Part shown: in pieces, positions 7,981-16,118 of the stretch
Numbering within the stretch: position 1 is the stretch's first letter
Layout of the letters: every line of letters begins with the position of its first letter
NCBI RefSeq assembly: GCF_020559915.1
Contig: NZ_JAJCLZ010000005.1
Location: forward strand, 1-64,000
Direction of reading: 5' to 3'
From: Ruminococcus sp. 210702-SL.1.03
GTDB taxonomy: Bacteria > Bacillota > Clostridia > Oscillospirales > Ruminococcaceae
DNA: 64,000 bases
Notes under the pieces: generated by a model
Database searches by the model: none
Seen by the model: the letters and a program-made list of their open reading frames with translations, nothing else
Told to the model about the DNA's origin: nothing
Position numbers and translations under genes: made by a program

Positions 7981-8613
7981 TACGGCGATACTTAATTTAT
8001 ATTCTGACTGACTCCTGCAACAACCCCTGTAAACACGCCGATGTACCGCACTTTTTCTCGTTTGCGACCCCTTTAGCCGACCGATTTATCATTTACGACC
8101 CCATGAGGCGACCGCTGACAATATGCACAAGACCTACTCTGAAACGTCGTAATTTCGGCGTTTTTGCGGTCAGCTTTGCTGTCCGTTGTGAGGGTCATGG
8201 CGGCTTCAGACGCCATGACTTTAACCTGCTCTGAAATATTTCACTTTGCTTTAACTGCTGCATATCGGAGATTTGTGCAGATTGACGAATTGCTTAAATC
8301 AGCTATTTCAACTGACAAACCGATTTTGCTTTTGTTATCGCCCACATCGGCTCACAAATCGCTTGTGTCGGGTTTTCAGTTGCTTTTGCTAAACTTACCC
8401 GACGGAACAGTTACGCCCACACGTTGCCCACGTTCGCCGATTTTGGTTGACAGTAACTTTGAAATGTTGACAGTAAAAATACGTTTCAATTTTTACCGTC
8501 ACACCTTGAAAAGCAAGGTTTTACAAGTGTTTTCAGACTTTTTGAATCAGCCTGTTGACAGTAACTCCGCTGCCGTTTTTACTGTCACTACTGTCACGCT
8601 CTGATAGCTTTTC
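7981..8613. other. Non-coding or decayed region with iteron-like repeats
   Basis: No gene is convincing here. TTGACAGTAA occurs three times in direct orientation (8447-8456, 8467-8476, 8555-8564) and TTACTGTCA once inverted (8579-8587). Farther left, GCGACCCC and ACGACCCC occur about 30 bases apart near 8067 and 8096. Minus-strand frames contain coding-like pieces broken by many stops. A replication or transfer origin, or the ruins of an element gene, are both possible. Confidence 0.3.
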
Positions 8614-8856
8614 CTACTTGAAAAGCTCATTCTCATAACAGAAGAATGAAAAACAACAATCGGATTGTTTTTTTCTGATGCTCCGTTTCGTTACGCACCT
8701 AACGACCTCTTTTCTGAGTAGCGAGTATGCATACATTCTTTCTTCTGCTATATTAATATTACTTAGTATGTTATCTTCAAGGTATCTCTCTGTGATACGG
8801 AGGGTATCGCAATTATTATAGTCAAACAAAAAAACTGTACATATTTTCAGTTTCAA
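8614..8856 (-). CDS. Possible small element-encoded protein
   Basis: A frame of 80 codons starting TTG with KLKICTVFLFDYNNCDTLRI. The same KLKxxxVFxFD opening occurs at the equivalent place of leader copy 1, where the frame ends after 23 codons. Conservation of the peptide start in two diverged copies is the only support; no Shine-Dalgarno site is seen and the C-terminal half looks random. It may be the first gene behind the leader, or a truncated one. Confidence 0.3.
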   Translation of the reverse strand: MKLKICTVFLFDYNNCDTLRITERYLEDNILSNINIAEERMYAYSLLRKEVVRCVTKRSIRKKQSDCCFSFFCYENELFK

Positions 8857-8917
8857 GATTTACGCAAGAGGATACACTCATCACTCTGCTATGTAATTGT
8901 GCCTTAAATATGTACGG
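8835..8917 (-). ncRNA. Leader RNA unit, copy 2 (structured)
   Basis: Diverged copy of the unit at 7780-7862, same length (83 bases), 1055 bases away. Minus-strand ends CCGTACATATTT and AAATATGTACAG form the closing stem, followed by TTTTTTTG. Base changes relative to copy 1 mostly keep pairing. It is also driven by a promoter with 17-base spacing. Confidence 0.5.
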
Positions 8918-8972
8918 GTTCTAAACTTTAAAAGTGTTTGCTTAATGTATGTAAGTGTTATTTCAATTTAAT

Positions 8973-9001
8973 ATTATATCAATTGCGTGTTTGTTTGTAA
9001 A
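8973..9001 (-). promoter_or_regulatory. Promoter for leader RNA copy 2
   Basis: On the minus strand TTTACA (8996-9001), 17-base spacer, TATAAT (8973-8978). Confidence 0.7.
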
Positions 9002-9077
9002 ACGAGTATGCAATTTTTAGCCGTAATGCAATCATCAAATAAGATATTATTTGCATTTTTTCAATTACATATTTGAG

Positions 9078-9116
9078 AAAAGGCCGTTGCACAGATTTTT
9101 AGTCTGTACAACGGTC
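9078..9116 (-). terminator. Terminator of the island membrane protein
   Basis: A 14-base stem (9082-9095 with 9103-9116, two imperfect pairs) around a 7-base loop, followed on the minus strand by TTTT. It lies 13 bases after the stop of the gene at 9129-10295. Confidence 0.8.
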
Positions 9117-9128
9117 AATTAAAATAAC

Positions 9129-10295
9129 TTACATTATGCTGATAGTATTCAATAGTTTATCATAATTATCATCAAATACGAAAATGTAGTCACCGCAGGA
9201 TTCAAAAGTGTACGAACCGCCTTCTTTGATCTCATCAACTGACTGCTTTTTAATAAGACTCCAATCCTCAAGCGAATATGTCAGATATTTACCTTTATAA
9301 TAGGTTATTGCTTTTTGGGAGTTGGCATAAATGATTCTTTCGTGATTTTTAGTTTTCTTTTCTTCAAAATGTGATGTTTCATAATTCCATAAAATAATTC
9401 TGTCACCGTCAATTTGTTCAGATACATTATCTGTAAATCCTTTTGCGTAATGTGAATACTGTGCTATGATAATTAAATATTTATCAGATTGTTTAATCGG
9501 CTGATATGAATAATCAATATTAAAAGTTGTCCCGGATTCTACGACTTTACCATTATCTATATTTATTATATAATAGTTGTTTAATTTCCCTGATTTTAGC
9601 GGAAACAATATCAATTTATTATCATATAAAGATGCTGTCATATCAGTTTTAGATAAAAAAATCTGTTTTGCATTCTTCTTATTATATACATTGCAAAAAA
9701 CTGTTTTTTCATTTTTATCAGTTATTTTCAAGTAACAATGATTGCGGTTATTGATAATTTGTATATTGGCAGAAAAAAAATTTTTTTCAACAGTTATATT
9801 ATAGTCATATGGGCATTTATCTAAATCAATTATTTTCATATCATCAACACTACTATATGCTTTTATGTCATAACGCATATTAATATCGGAATAATTAAGA
9901 ACATATAATATGTCATCGACGAAATACATATCGTAAATACTATGTGATATGTTATGTATTTTAATAACATTACCAAAATAGTCGAGCTGAAATATTTTTT
10001 TAGAATCAACTGAGGGAGAAAAGAATATAAATTCCTCGTCGGCTGTTACAGTAGAAGTTTTTGCAATAGAGATATTACATATTTTATCTATATTTCCTTT
10101 TGAATTTTTACAATAGATTCCATCAGAGTCAAGATAAACAATTAAATCTTTAACATGACAAGCATGAGAATAATTATCTTTAACATGGATACTAATATCG
10201 CCCTGATTTGTGAATAAATGTCTTAAAATAAGTAAGCCGATAATTATAAATATTAGCGGAAACGCAATCATATTTTTTCTATATTTTTTTCTCAT
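9129..10295 (-). CDS. Membrane-anchored protein, propeller-like, unknown function
   Basis: About 388 residues, very AT-rich and rich in Lys, Asn, Ile and Tyr, unlike host genes. It opens MRKKYRKNMIAF and has one N-terminal hydrophobic segment (PLIFIIIGLLILRHLF), then an outside-facing region with repeated short units of the style DxIYxxxxxGxIxKI and YDMYFVDDILYVLNY, suggesting a beta-propeller of the DUF5050 sort. There is no Cys lipobox. The start at 10295 has GAGGA just before it; an upstream in-frame start at 10361 lacks one. It lies between the terminator of the surface-protein pseudogene and its own terminator, so it needs its own promoter. It may work with the adjacent surface protein. 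Function unknown. Confidence 0.6.
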   Translation of the reverse strand: MRKKYRKNMIAFPLIFIIIGLLILRHLFTNQGDISIHVKDNYSHACHVKDLIVYLDSDGIYCKNSKGNIDKICNISIAKTSTVTADEEFIFFSPSVDSKKIFQLDYFGNVIKIHNISHSIYDMYFVDDILYVLNYSDINMRYDIKAYSSVDDMKIIDLDKCPYDYNITVEKNFFSANIQIINNRNHCYLKITDKNEKTVFCNVYNKKNAKQIFLSKTDMTASLYDNKLILFPLKSGKLNNYYIINIDNGKVVESGTTFNIDYSYQPIKQSDKYLIIIAQYSHYAKGFTDNVSEQIDGDRIILWNYETSHFEEKKTKNHERIIYANSQKAITYYKGKYLTYSLEDWSLIKKQSVDEIKEGGSYTFESCGDYIFVFDDNYDKLLNTISIM

Positions 10296-10342
10296 AATAA
10301 TCCTCAAATTTCTGATTTCACAAAAGCACCTATTAATGAAAT

Positions 10343-10383
10343 AAAACAGGCTGATTGGCAAAATGTTAATGTAAATCAGCCTG
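10343..10383 (-). terminator. Terminator of the surface-protein pseudogene
   Basis: CAGGCTGATT pairs perfectly with AATCAGCCTG (10347-10356 with 10374-10383), followed on the minus strand by TTTTATTT. It is 35 bases after the gene's stop. Confidence 0.8.
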
Positions 10384-10417
10384 CTAAATTATCATATTGA
10401 AACGCTGAAATAAAACC

Positions 10418-13400
10418 TTATTTTTTCTGTATTAAATAACCCACATCAAAAATACAACCCTCTTTATTCGCGATTTCATCAATAGAATTAAAGTAGGTCG
10501 TATTTCCATCATTGTGTTGTGCTTCAGTATAGTTGCTGTATCTATTAAATGTCGCTATCATACCTGAGTTATCATCTTTTATTCCAGCAACAGAATGCTG
10601 TTTTTGATATGTGACAACTTTTGCGAATGCTCCTAACTCAATTGAACTTTCGTACTTATATGAAAAATAAGCAACATTACCATTTGTAAACTCGCTATCC
10701 ATTTCTTGAGCTAAAGCATTGCCAAAATCAAATGCATATTCTAAATCACCAATTTTAGGGTTCTTGTAAGTTTTATATGTTAGGTTGAGAGAGTCTAGCC
10801 AATCCGATACTTTATCCGGGTTACTACCATAAAAACCATCTTTTAAATAATCGGTTTTATTGGAAAATAATCCACCAGTAACTATATCTAAAACTAAAGC
10901 ATTATATTCAAACTCTGCTGCGGTTTTGAAAAAGTTAACATTTTCACCAGCTAATGTTGCTGCATTAAAGGCTGCCATTAATTCGCATATTACTCCATGC
11001 ATAGGCACATCTGCAAACATTAATCCACCATCATCTGAAAAATTTCCGTTGGATTGATTAATAACTAGCATCTTTTCGTTATAAAAATATATATTTTTAT
11101 CATCGCCATATTTTTTAAGACCAATTTTGGTATTATTCGTGTAATTTTTCATGGCTCTATTGATTTTATCATTAGAAGTATAAGTCCAGCCAACATACTG
11201 CATATAAGCATCGCCAAACCTCGTCCAATCAGCAATAGCACAAGTCATAAATCTTGCATTATTTATTCTATCTGTTGATACTGAAATTTGATTGTTTTTA
11301 TAGCTTAAGTATAAAGGTTTACCTATAGTATCGTTGTTTTCATAATACAAAACTTTTGAGCGTATCACCAGACCATTTTCGCCAAGCAATCCTTTAGCAC
11401 CGTTATTATAAGGTAGTACTTCCCATATTTGTCCCTGCAAGTTTAAGTCATTGCCCATAAATACAGAATAACTTCCGTCATCATTTAAGTTTAGGGTCAA
11501 TACCAATTTTTCATTATTCAAGGCATGAATTTTATATCCGGCATCGCACCATTCAAACTTAAATTTCTGATTATTGTTACCTGTATAATTATACATTATC
11601 AAAGGCGCCCCTGCGTTAGTGGAGTTGTCTTTTACATCCATATAGTATTCTGGATAAATACCTACCATTTTAGCAAGATAATATGTCTCTCCATCAAGAA
11701 AATCATATTTATCGCCTAAAACGTCAGGTTTATCCAAAGGATAAGGATCTTCAATATCCGAATATCCATCACCATCTGAATCGTCATTACTTTCAGGGTT
11801 AGAATTCATTATAAAATAATAACCAGCAGTTACTTCCTGCTCTTTGTGATCCATTATAATAGTCTTATAAATCGGTACAGGTTCAATTTCAACACCATCT
11901 TCTAATCCGTCATGGTCAGTATCGGGCAGATCGTATCTGGTATGAACTATCTGTCCGTTCTGAACTCGTATACCAGCTAATTCAAATACATCATACAAGC
12001 CGTCATCGTCCGTATCTTCTGTATCAAAGAAGGTGTCAAGAGCAATTTTTGAATAAATATCCGCTAAATCATTAGTCGTAATGGCTTTATAGAATTCGCC
12101 GTGTGTCATATTTGCCATATGTTCAAGAATTCTATCGTCAGAACCGTTGCCAAAACCAATAGTGTAAATTGGAATTCCCAAATTATCTGCGGTTTTTAAA
12201 TATGAATCAGAAACACTACATCCACCATCAGACATAAATATAATCATTTTTTTAGGAGCACCGGTCTGTGTCTTTAGTAAACGTATTGATTCATTTATTG
12301 ATGCGTCAAAATTATTGCCTCCGATAGAATAAATCTTATTCAGCGAGTTTAATAATGTGGTTTTTTGACTTACAGAAGTAAAATTACAAAGTATCTGTGG
12401 AACGCTATCTTCAGCTATAATAGCTACATTATCCTTATTTCTTAGAACATTGATAAACGATTCAGCAGCTTTCTTTCTGCCTGCTTCATAGGGATCGTTA
12501 TATTGCATACTACCTGAACAATCGATAACTAATACTGTACTTAATCCGATTGGAATATGGTCATAAAAACTTGGATATAACTCAGTAGACCATGCCTTAT
12601 ACCATTCTTCCCTATTAACAATCATGTATTTACTAAAGTGCGTAGTCTCCACACTTACATCCACACTTACAGTAGAATTCTCCTCATCAAGCAAGGTATC
12701 CAGCTCAACAAAATTATAATTTTCTTCATCATACCATAAAAACAGCAGATTGTCAAACTCGGTATCTCCAAGTTTGGATTTATCCACCACATAAGTAAGC
12801 GTAGCTTTATCAAACTGGGAAGTCGTTTCTATCGAGAAAGGCTCACCCACAAGACCGACAACATCAGAGCAGAGTATATCCTTATTCATAATGCTCTCAA
12901 CGGTTGTTGTCTTTTGAAGATTTCCCGTACCCTCCATAGATACACGGACTTCTGTAACGGCACAATCATCGTTTTCGACTTCATGAATAAATGTCTGTAA
13001 ACGCTTTTCATCGCCGTCGGAAATGCCGTTGCCATCGCTATCGGGATTCAAAGGATCAGTTTCAAAGTAGATCTCGTCGCCGTCCTCAAGCCCGTCTTCA
13101 TCGGTGTCAACCTTAAGCGGATCAGTCCCGTAAGTGTTGATCTCTTCTCCGTCTTTAAGACCGTCGCCGTCGGTATCCTCATTGTAAGGCCCTGTGCCAA
13201 GCTCATATTCCTGTCCGTTAGAAAGTCCGTCATTGTCAAAATCTTCATCATAATCTGACACACCGTTTTCGTCGGTATCAGGCTTTGTTGGATCGGTTCC
13301 AAGCGTTAACGCTTCGTACCCGTCAGGAAGATTATCACCGTCCGTATCGGGATTATAAGGATCAGAGCCTATTTCCTTTTCGATAAGATTTGGCAGACCG

Positions 13401-14211
13401 TCATCGTCTGTATCGGCAAGATACTGCCAGTCATCAAATGTCCAACTAAGTTCTTCGCTTTCAGTGCCGACCAAATCAGCCCACGAACTGCTGTAATTGA
13501 TATTAGCTCCGTAGCCGTCGATAACAACATTCTGCGCAATGATAAGTCCGTTCATATTGAAGTTGTCGCAGTCTATGGTAACAGTTCCAAATGGAGCATA
13601 GATCAGTCCGTTTACCGAAGCCTAACTGTTTGAGATGTCAATATCACCGAATTTTGAATAGATAACCGTGTTGTTGCCGTTGAGATTTCCGCCGGAAAGA
13701 TCAACGTCTGAAACTGCTCCGACAGCGTTATTCAGGCTGATATTACCGTCTAAATTCAGTCTGCCCGTTACATAGATCGGATCATTTATATTCAAATTCA
13801 TATCGGAATATGTGAAGTCCTCGTCGTATGTATCACAGTTTTCGGTGAAATATTTGTCTGCAAGCTTGGTATGAATGAGTATCATATCCTTGTTGACGTC
13901 AAATACATCTTCGGTTTCTTCTCCCTCCGTATTATCTTCAATATCGTCATAATCTGTAACAGTGCCGTTGATATTGGGATACTGAGCGGTTGTCGAAAAC
14001 ACGCCGTTTGTATATGCACTGCCATTAAGTGTAAAATAATCTGTATTGACAGCAATACCTGCGGATTCATCAGCCGCAAAAATCGCATAAGGATACCTAG
14101 AGATTTCCTCGGCAGACGCAGGAATGACCGAGGCTAGCTTGCTGTCATAGCTAAAGCCAGTACTCCGGATAGCGTTCGCTTGAGCCGTGACTTTGTTTTG
14201 AGTTTGAACAT
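10418..14211 (-). pseudogene. Secreted vWA/TSP3/ricin-lectin surface protein, broken
   Basis: Start at 14211 with GGAGG upstream: MFKLKTKSRLKRTLSGVLAL is a signal peptide. A one-base shift near 14130 moves the frame from AMTAS to VIPASAEEISRYPYAIFAAD, and a TAG at 13622-13624 interrupts it again; the rest to 10418 is open. Order: N-terminal beta-helix-like repeats, six or more calcium-binding TSP3 repeats (DTDGDGLPDG style), a vWA domain with MIDAS start DCSGSM and SDGG, two further TSP3 repeats, a ricin-type lectin segment (around 11350-11700), and a C-terminal region with GVICELMAAFNAA and HSVAGIKDD that could be a papain/C39-like peptidase. The family is common in Ruminococcus-type genomes. 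Probably a cell-surface adhesin or protease, now likely inactive. Confidence 0.8.
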
Positions 14212-14511
14212 ATCTTTTCCCTCCATATTTCTTTTTTTGAATTCACAATAAAACTTATAAGTTAAAATAAGCTTTATATTAACAATTATAAAACATTTTA
14301 AAGACAAAAGCAACATTATTTAATAAAAAAAAATACAAAAACTAAAAGTTTGTTATATGCTACAAAAATATATAAATTTATTATGCAACGTAACACATAC
14401 GTTCGACACGTAGCGACATTTAGCGACAAATATAAACAGAAACGATTTATTGATGTTTTCAGATAGATATTTAATTTCTTGAAATAAAAGCAACAACATA
14501 ATAACCCCCGC
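14212..14511 (-). promoter_or_regulatory. AT-rich upstream region with promoter
   Basis: On the minus strand TTGCTT (14308-14313), 17-base spacer, TATAAT (14285-14290), about 75 bases before the surface-protein start. TAGCGACA-like words recur near 14409 and 14421. No gene is visible up to the right repeat. Confidence 0.5.
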
Positions 14512-14571
14512 TCAAAAACGTTCAAGCAGGGGTTTCAAAGAGAGCTGATAGTCGGACTCGAACCGACGACC
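14512..14571. repeat. Right attachment repeat inside and after tRNA-Thr
   Basis: Identical over 60 bases to 5426-5485. It covers the last 28 bases of tRNA-Thr and the tRNA's terminator hairpin (GC stem around CAAAAACGTTCAAGC). Confidence 0.9.
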
Positions 14572-14615
14572 TGCGCATTACGAATGCGCTGCTCTACCAA
14601 CTGAGCCATATCAGC
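14544..14615 (-). tRNA. tRNA-Thr (anticodon CGT)
   Basis: 72 bases fold as a full cloverleaf: acceptor GCTGATA/TATCAGC, D arm GCTC...GAGC, anticodon stem GCGCA/TGCGC with loop TTCGTAA (anticodon CGT, reads ACG), T arm GTCGG-TTCGAGT-CCGAC. The CCA end is not encoded. A terminator-like hairpin follows. Its 3' end is the insertion target of the 9.1-kb island. Confidence 0.97.
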
Positions 14616-14692
14616 AAATATAACATTAACATTATCATTTTATCACAATTTTTTTCTCTCGTCAAGTGCTTTAATAGTTTTTTTACATTTGC

Positions 14693-15244
14693 TCATCGCA
14701 TTGCCGCTTCCGAGATTGCCGCGAATATCAGCACCGCTAGCGCCGCCGGGCTTATCTGCCCCGAGTACGCCGCCAGCGCGAATATCCCCGCGAAACATAC
14801 CCACGCCAACGCCCGCCGCGCGCCCTCCTTGAAATACAGCGCCGCCAGCCTGCCGCCGTCGAAATGCGCGAACGGCAGCATATTGAAAGCCCCGAGCGCC
14901 GCGTTCACCGCGCAAAATTCCCGCAGACCCGCCATGTGCGAAAGCCACGCCAGAAGAAAATTCACCGCGCACCCCGCCGCCAGTATCGCCCCCTCGCGCC
15001 GCCTGCTCAGCAGACCCCACCGCGGCACTATCTTGATGCCGCCCGCGTAAAAGCAGACCCGCTCGGGCGGTTGATCGAGCAGACACATTGCCGCGAAATG
15101 CCCCGCTTCGTGCAGTATGCACCCAAGCAGCGCCGCGAATATCCCCGCCGAGCCGCCGCCGCCCGCGAAAAATGTGAACATCACCACAGCGAAAAATCCG
15201 AAGCAAAAACTTACCCGCACCCCGCCGACTTTCGTTTCCAGCAC
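14693..15244 (-). CDS. Site-2 protease family (M50) zinc metalloprotease
   Basis: About 183 residues of hydrophobic segments with the zinc motif HEAGH (about residue 45) in the second membrane helix and a later FNMLPFAHFDGGR motif supplying the third ligand, as in M50 intramembrane proteases such as SpoIVFB and RseP. It has no PDZ or CBS domain, so it is the minimal form. A GTG at 15244 behind GGGGGGTGG is the likely start; a TTG at 15292 is an alternative. It lies after the terminator of the thiN-spoVM operon and before the tRNA, and is GC-rich like the host. Substrate unknown; a role in a sigma-factor or sporulation pathway is possible. Confidence 0.8.
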   Translation of the reverse strand: MLETKVGGVRVSFCFGFFAVVMFTFFAGGGGSAGIFAALLGCILHEAGHFAAMCLLDQPPERVCFYAGGIKIVPRWGLLSRRREGAILAAGCAVNFLLAWLSHMAGLREFCAVNAALGAFNMLPFAHFDGGRLAALYFKEGARRALAWVCFAGIFALAAYSGQISPAALAVLIFAAISEAAMR

Positions 15245-15290
15245 GCCGCCACCCCCCGTATATCTTATGCCGCCGCCCGCCCGATAATGC

Positions 15291-15323
15291 AAAAACCGCG
15301 CGGCAGATCTCTCCGCCGCACGG
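15291..15323 (-). terminator. Terminator of the thiN-spoVM end of the operon
   Basis: Stem of 9 pairs (15315-15323 with 15296-15304, one wobble) followed on the minus strand by TTTTT. It lies 11 bases after the spoVM stop. Confidence 0.85.
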
Positions 15324-15333
15324 CTATGTATCG

Positions 15334-15420
15334 CTACTGCGCGTTTTCCTTTTTTATCCTGAATATCATCCGCAGCATTGGCGCTAAAAGTCTGGGACTT
15401 TTTACAACTACTACCTTCAT
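15334..15420 (-). CDS. spoVM: Stage V sporulation protein M (SpoVM)
   Basis: 28 residues: MKVVVVKSPRLLAPMLRMIF followed by RIKKENAQ. It matches the SpoVM design, a short amphipathic helix with a Lys/Pro-containing start and a basic end, which marks the curved forespore membrane and recruits SpoIVA for coat assembly. GGGAGG is 7 bases before the ATG. In Bacillus subtilis spoVM follows thiN (yloS), exactly as here (gap 56 bases). It precedes a strong terminator, so it is the last gene of the operon. It is strong evidence for a sporulation lineage. Confidence 0.85.
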   Translation of the reverse strand: MKVVVVKSPRLLAPMLRMIFRIKKENAQ

Positions 15421-15476
15421 ACGAAATACCTCCCTGTTTTGATGTATTTCATACTATGCGCCCGCGCCGCGTTTTG

Positions 15477-16100
15477 CTACTCCAGCCTGCTCTGCACTAT
15501 CAGCAGTAGCCCCTCGGTGAAGCTGATCTCCGCTCGCTCGGCGGTTATCTCGTTCGAGATGCCGATGGGGAAATTTGCGCTGATCTCGCCGTTTTCAAGC
15601 GAGTACTTCACGCCCCTCAGCGTCAGTCCGCGCACCTGCTGCGTGTATGCGAAAAGCGAAAGAGAATAGCCCTCGCGCCGCGCCACGCTGTATTTCCCCG
15701 CGCCCGCGAGCATTATCTCCTCGCCGCAGCTCAGTATGCGTCCGCGCGCGCCCTCGCTATTTATGAAAGCCAGCACCTGCACGTTCGCGAAAGTGTGGTC
15801 AAACCTGCCGCCCATCGCGCCCAGTATCGTGATGTCCCCGCAGCCGCGCCGCAGCGCTTCCCGCACCGCCGCCATCAGGTCGGTGTCATCCTTCTCGCAG
15901 GGATATGTGATGTGCTCGCAGTCATCGGGCACGAAATTCAGCGAATCGTAGTCACCGACAGCTAAATTCGGCACTGCTCCCAGTTGCTTGCAGTTTTTGT
16001 AACCGCTGTCCGCAGCGATGATGTACGCGCCCCCGAGTTCAAGCCCGTCGGGCAAATGCGGCTCGGGGCGTCCACCTGTAAATATTATGCAGCGTTTCAT
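15477..16100 (-). CDS. thiN: Thiamine pyrophosphokinase
   Basis: 207 residues. It transfers pyrophosphate from ATP to thiamine to make the cofactor TPP. Family motifs: ADSGYKNCKQLGAVPNLAVG then DYDS near residue 50, the acidic EKDDTDL at about 70, and GAMGGRFDH in the middle; the C-terminal half is the beta-sandwich thiamine-binding domain. GGAGG precedes the ATG. It lies 18 bases after rsgA; the rpe gene found between them in Bacillus is missing. The gene stops with TAG, showing that TAG is an ordinary stop codon in the host. Confidence 0.93.
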   Translation of the reverse strand: MKRCIIFTGGRPEPHLPDGLELGGAYIIAADSGYKNCKQLGAVPNLAVGDYDSLNFVPDDCEHITYPCEKDDTDLMAAVREALRRGCGDITILGAMGGRFDHTFANVQVLAFINSEGARGRILSCGEEIMLAGAGKYSVARREGYSLSLFAYTQQVRGLTLRGVKYSLENGEISANFPIGISNEITAERAEISFTEGLLLIVQSRLE

Positions 16101-16118
16101 ATAAAACGCCTCCGTTCC

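Larger units (their letters stand above)
5426..14571. mobile_element. Genomic island integrated at tRNA-Thr, bounded by 60-bp repeats
   Basis: A perfect 60-base direct repeat at 5426-5485 and 14512-14571 encloses about 9.1 kb. Each copy holds the last 28 bases of tRNA-Thr plus the following terminator hairpin. The intact tRNA is at the right end and only its 3' fragment is at the left, the pattern left when an element inserts into the 3' end of a tRNA gene and restores it. Contents are a broken serine recombinase next to the left repeat, a TnpW-like gene, two leader RNA units, an AT-rich membrane protein and a large surface-protein pseudogene. The interior is visibly more AT-rich than the block from 14.6 kb onward. 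Confidence 0.85.

Noticed and set aside
8164..8604. 146-codon plus-strand frame in the island
   Set aside because: No ribosome site, atypical composition, and it covers the repeated TTGACAGTAA motifs.
5555..14211. Genome-wide reassignment of TAG to an amino acid
   Set aside because: Host genes such as thiN and gmk end with TAG, and the surface-protein gene also has a frameshift, so ordinary decay is more likely; an island-specific suppressor remains untested.
14316..14525. 69-codon minus frame downstream of tRNA-Thr
   Set aside because: It runs through the tRNA terminator and is a composition artefact of AT-rich DNA.
14643..15206. 187-codon minus frame rich in Arg and Gly
   Set aside because: It is an out-of-frame shadow of the M50 protease gene, which has HEAGH and DGG motifs.
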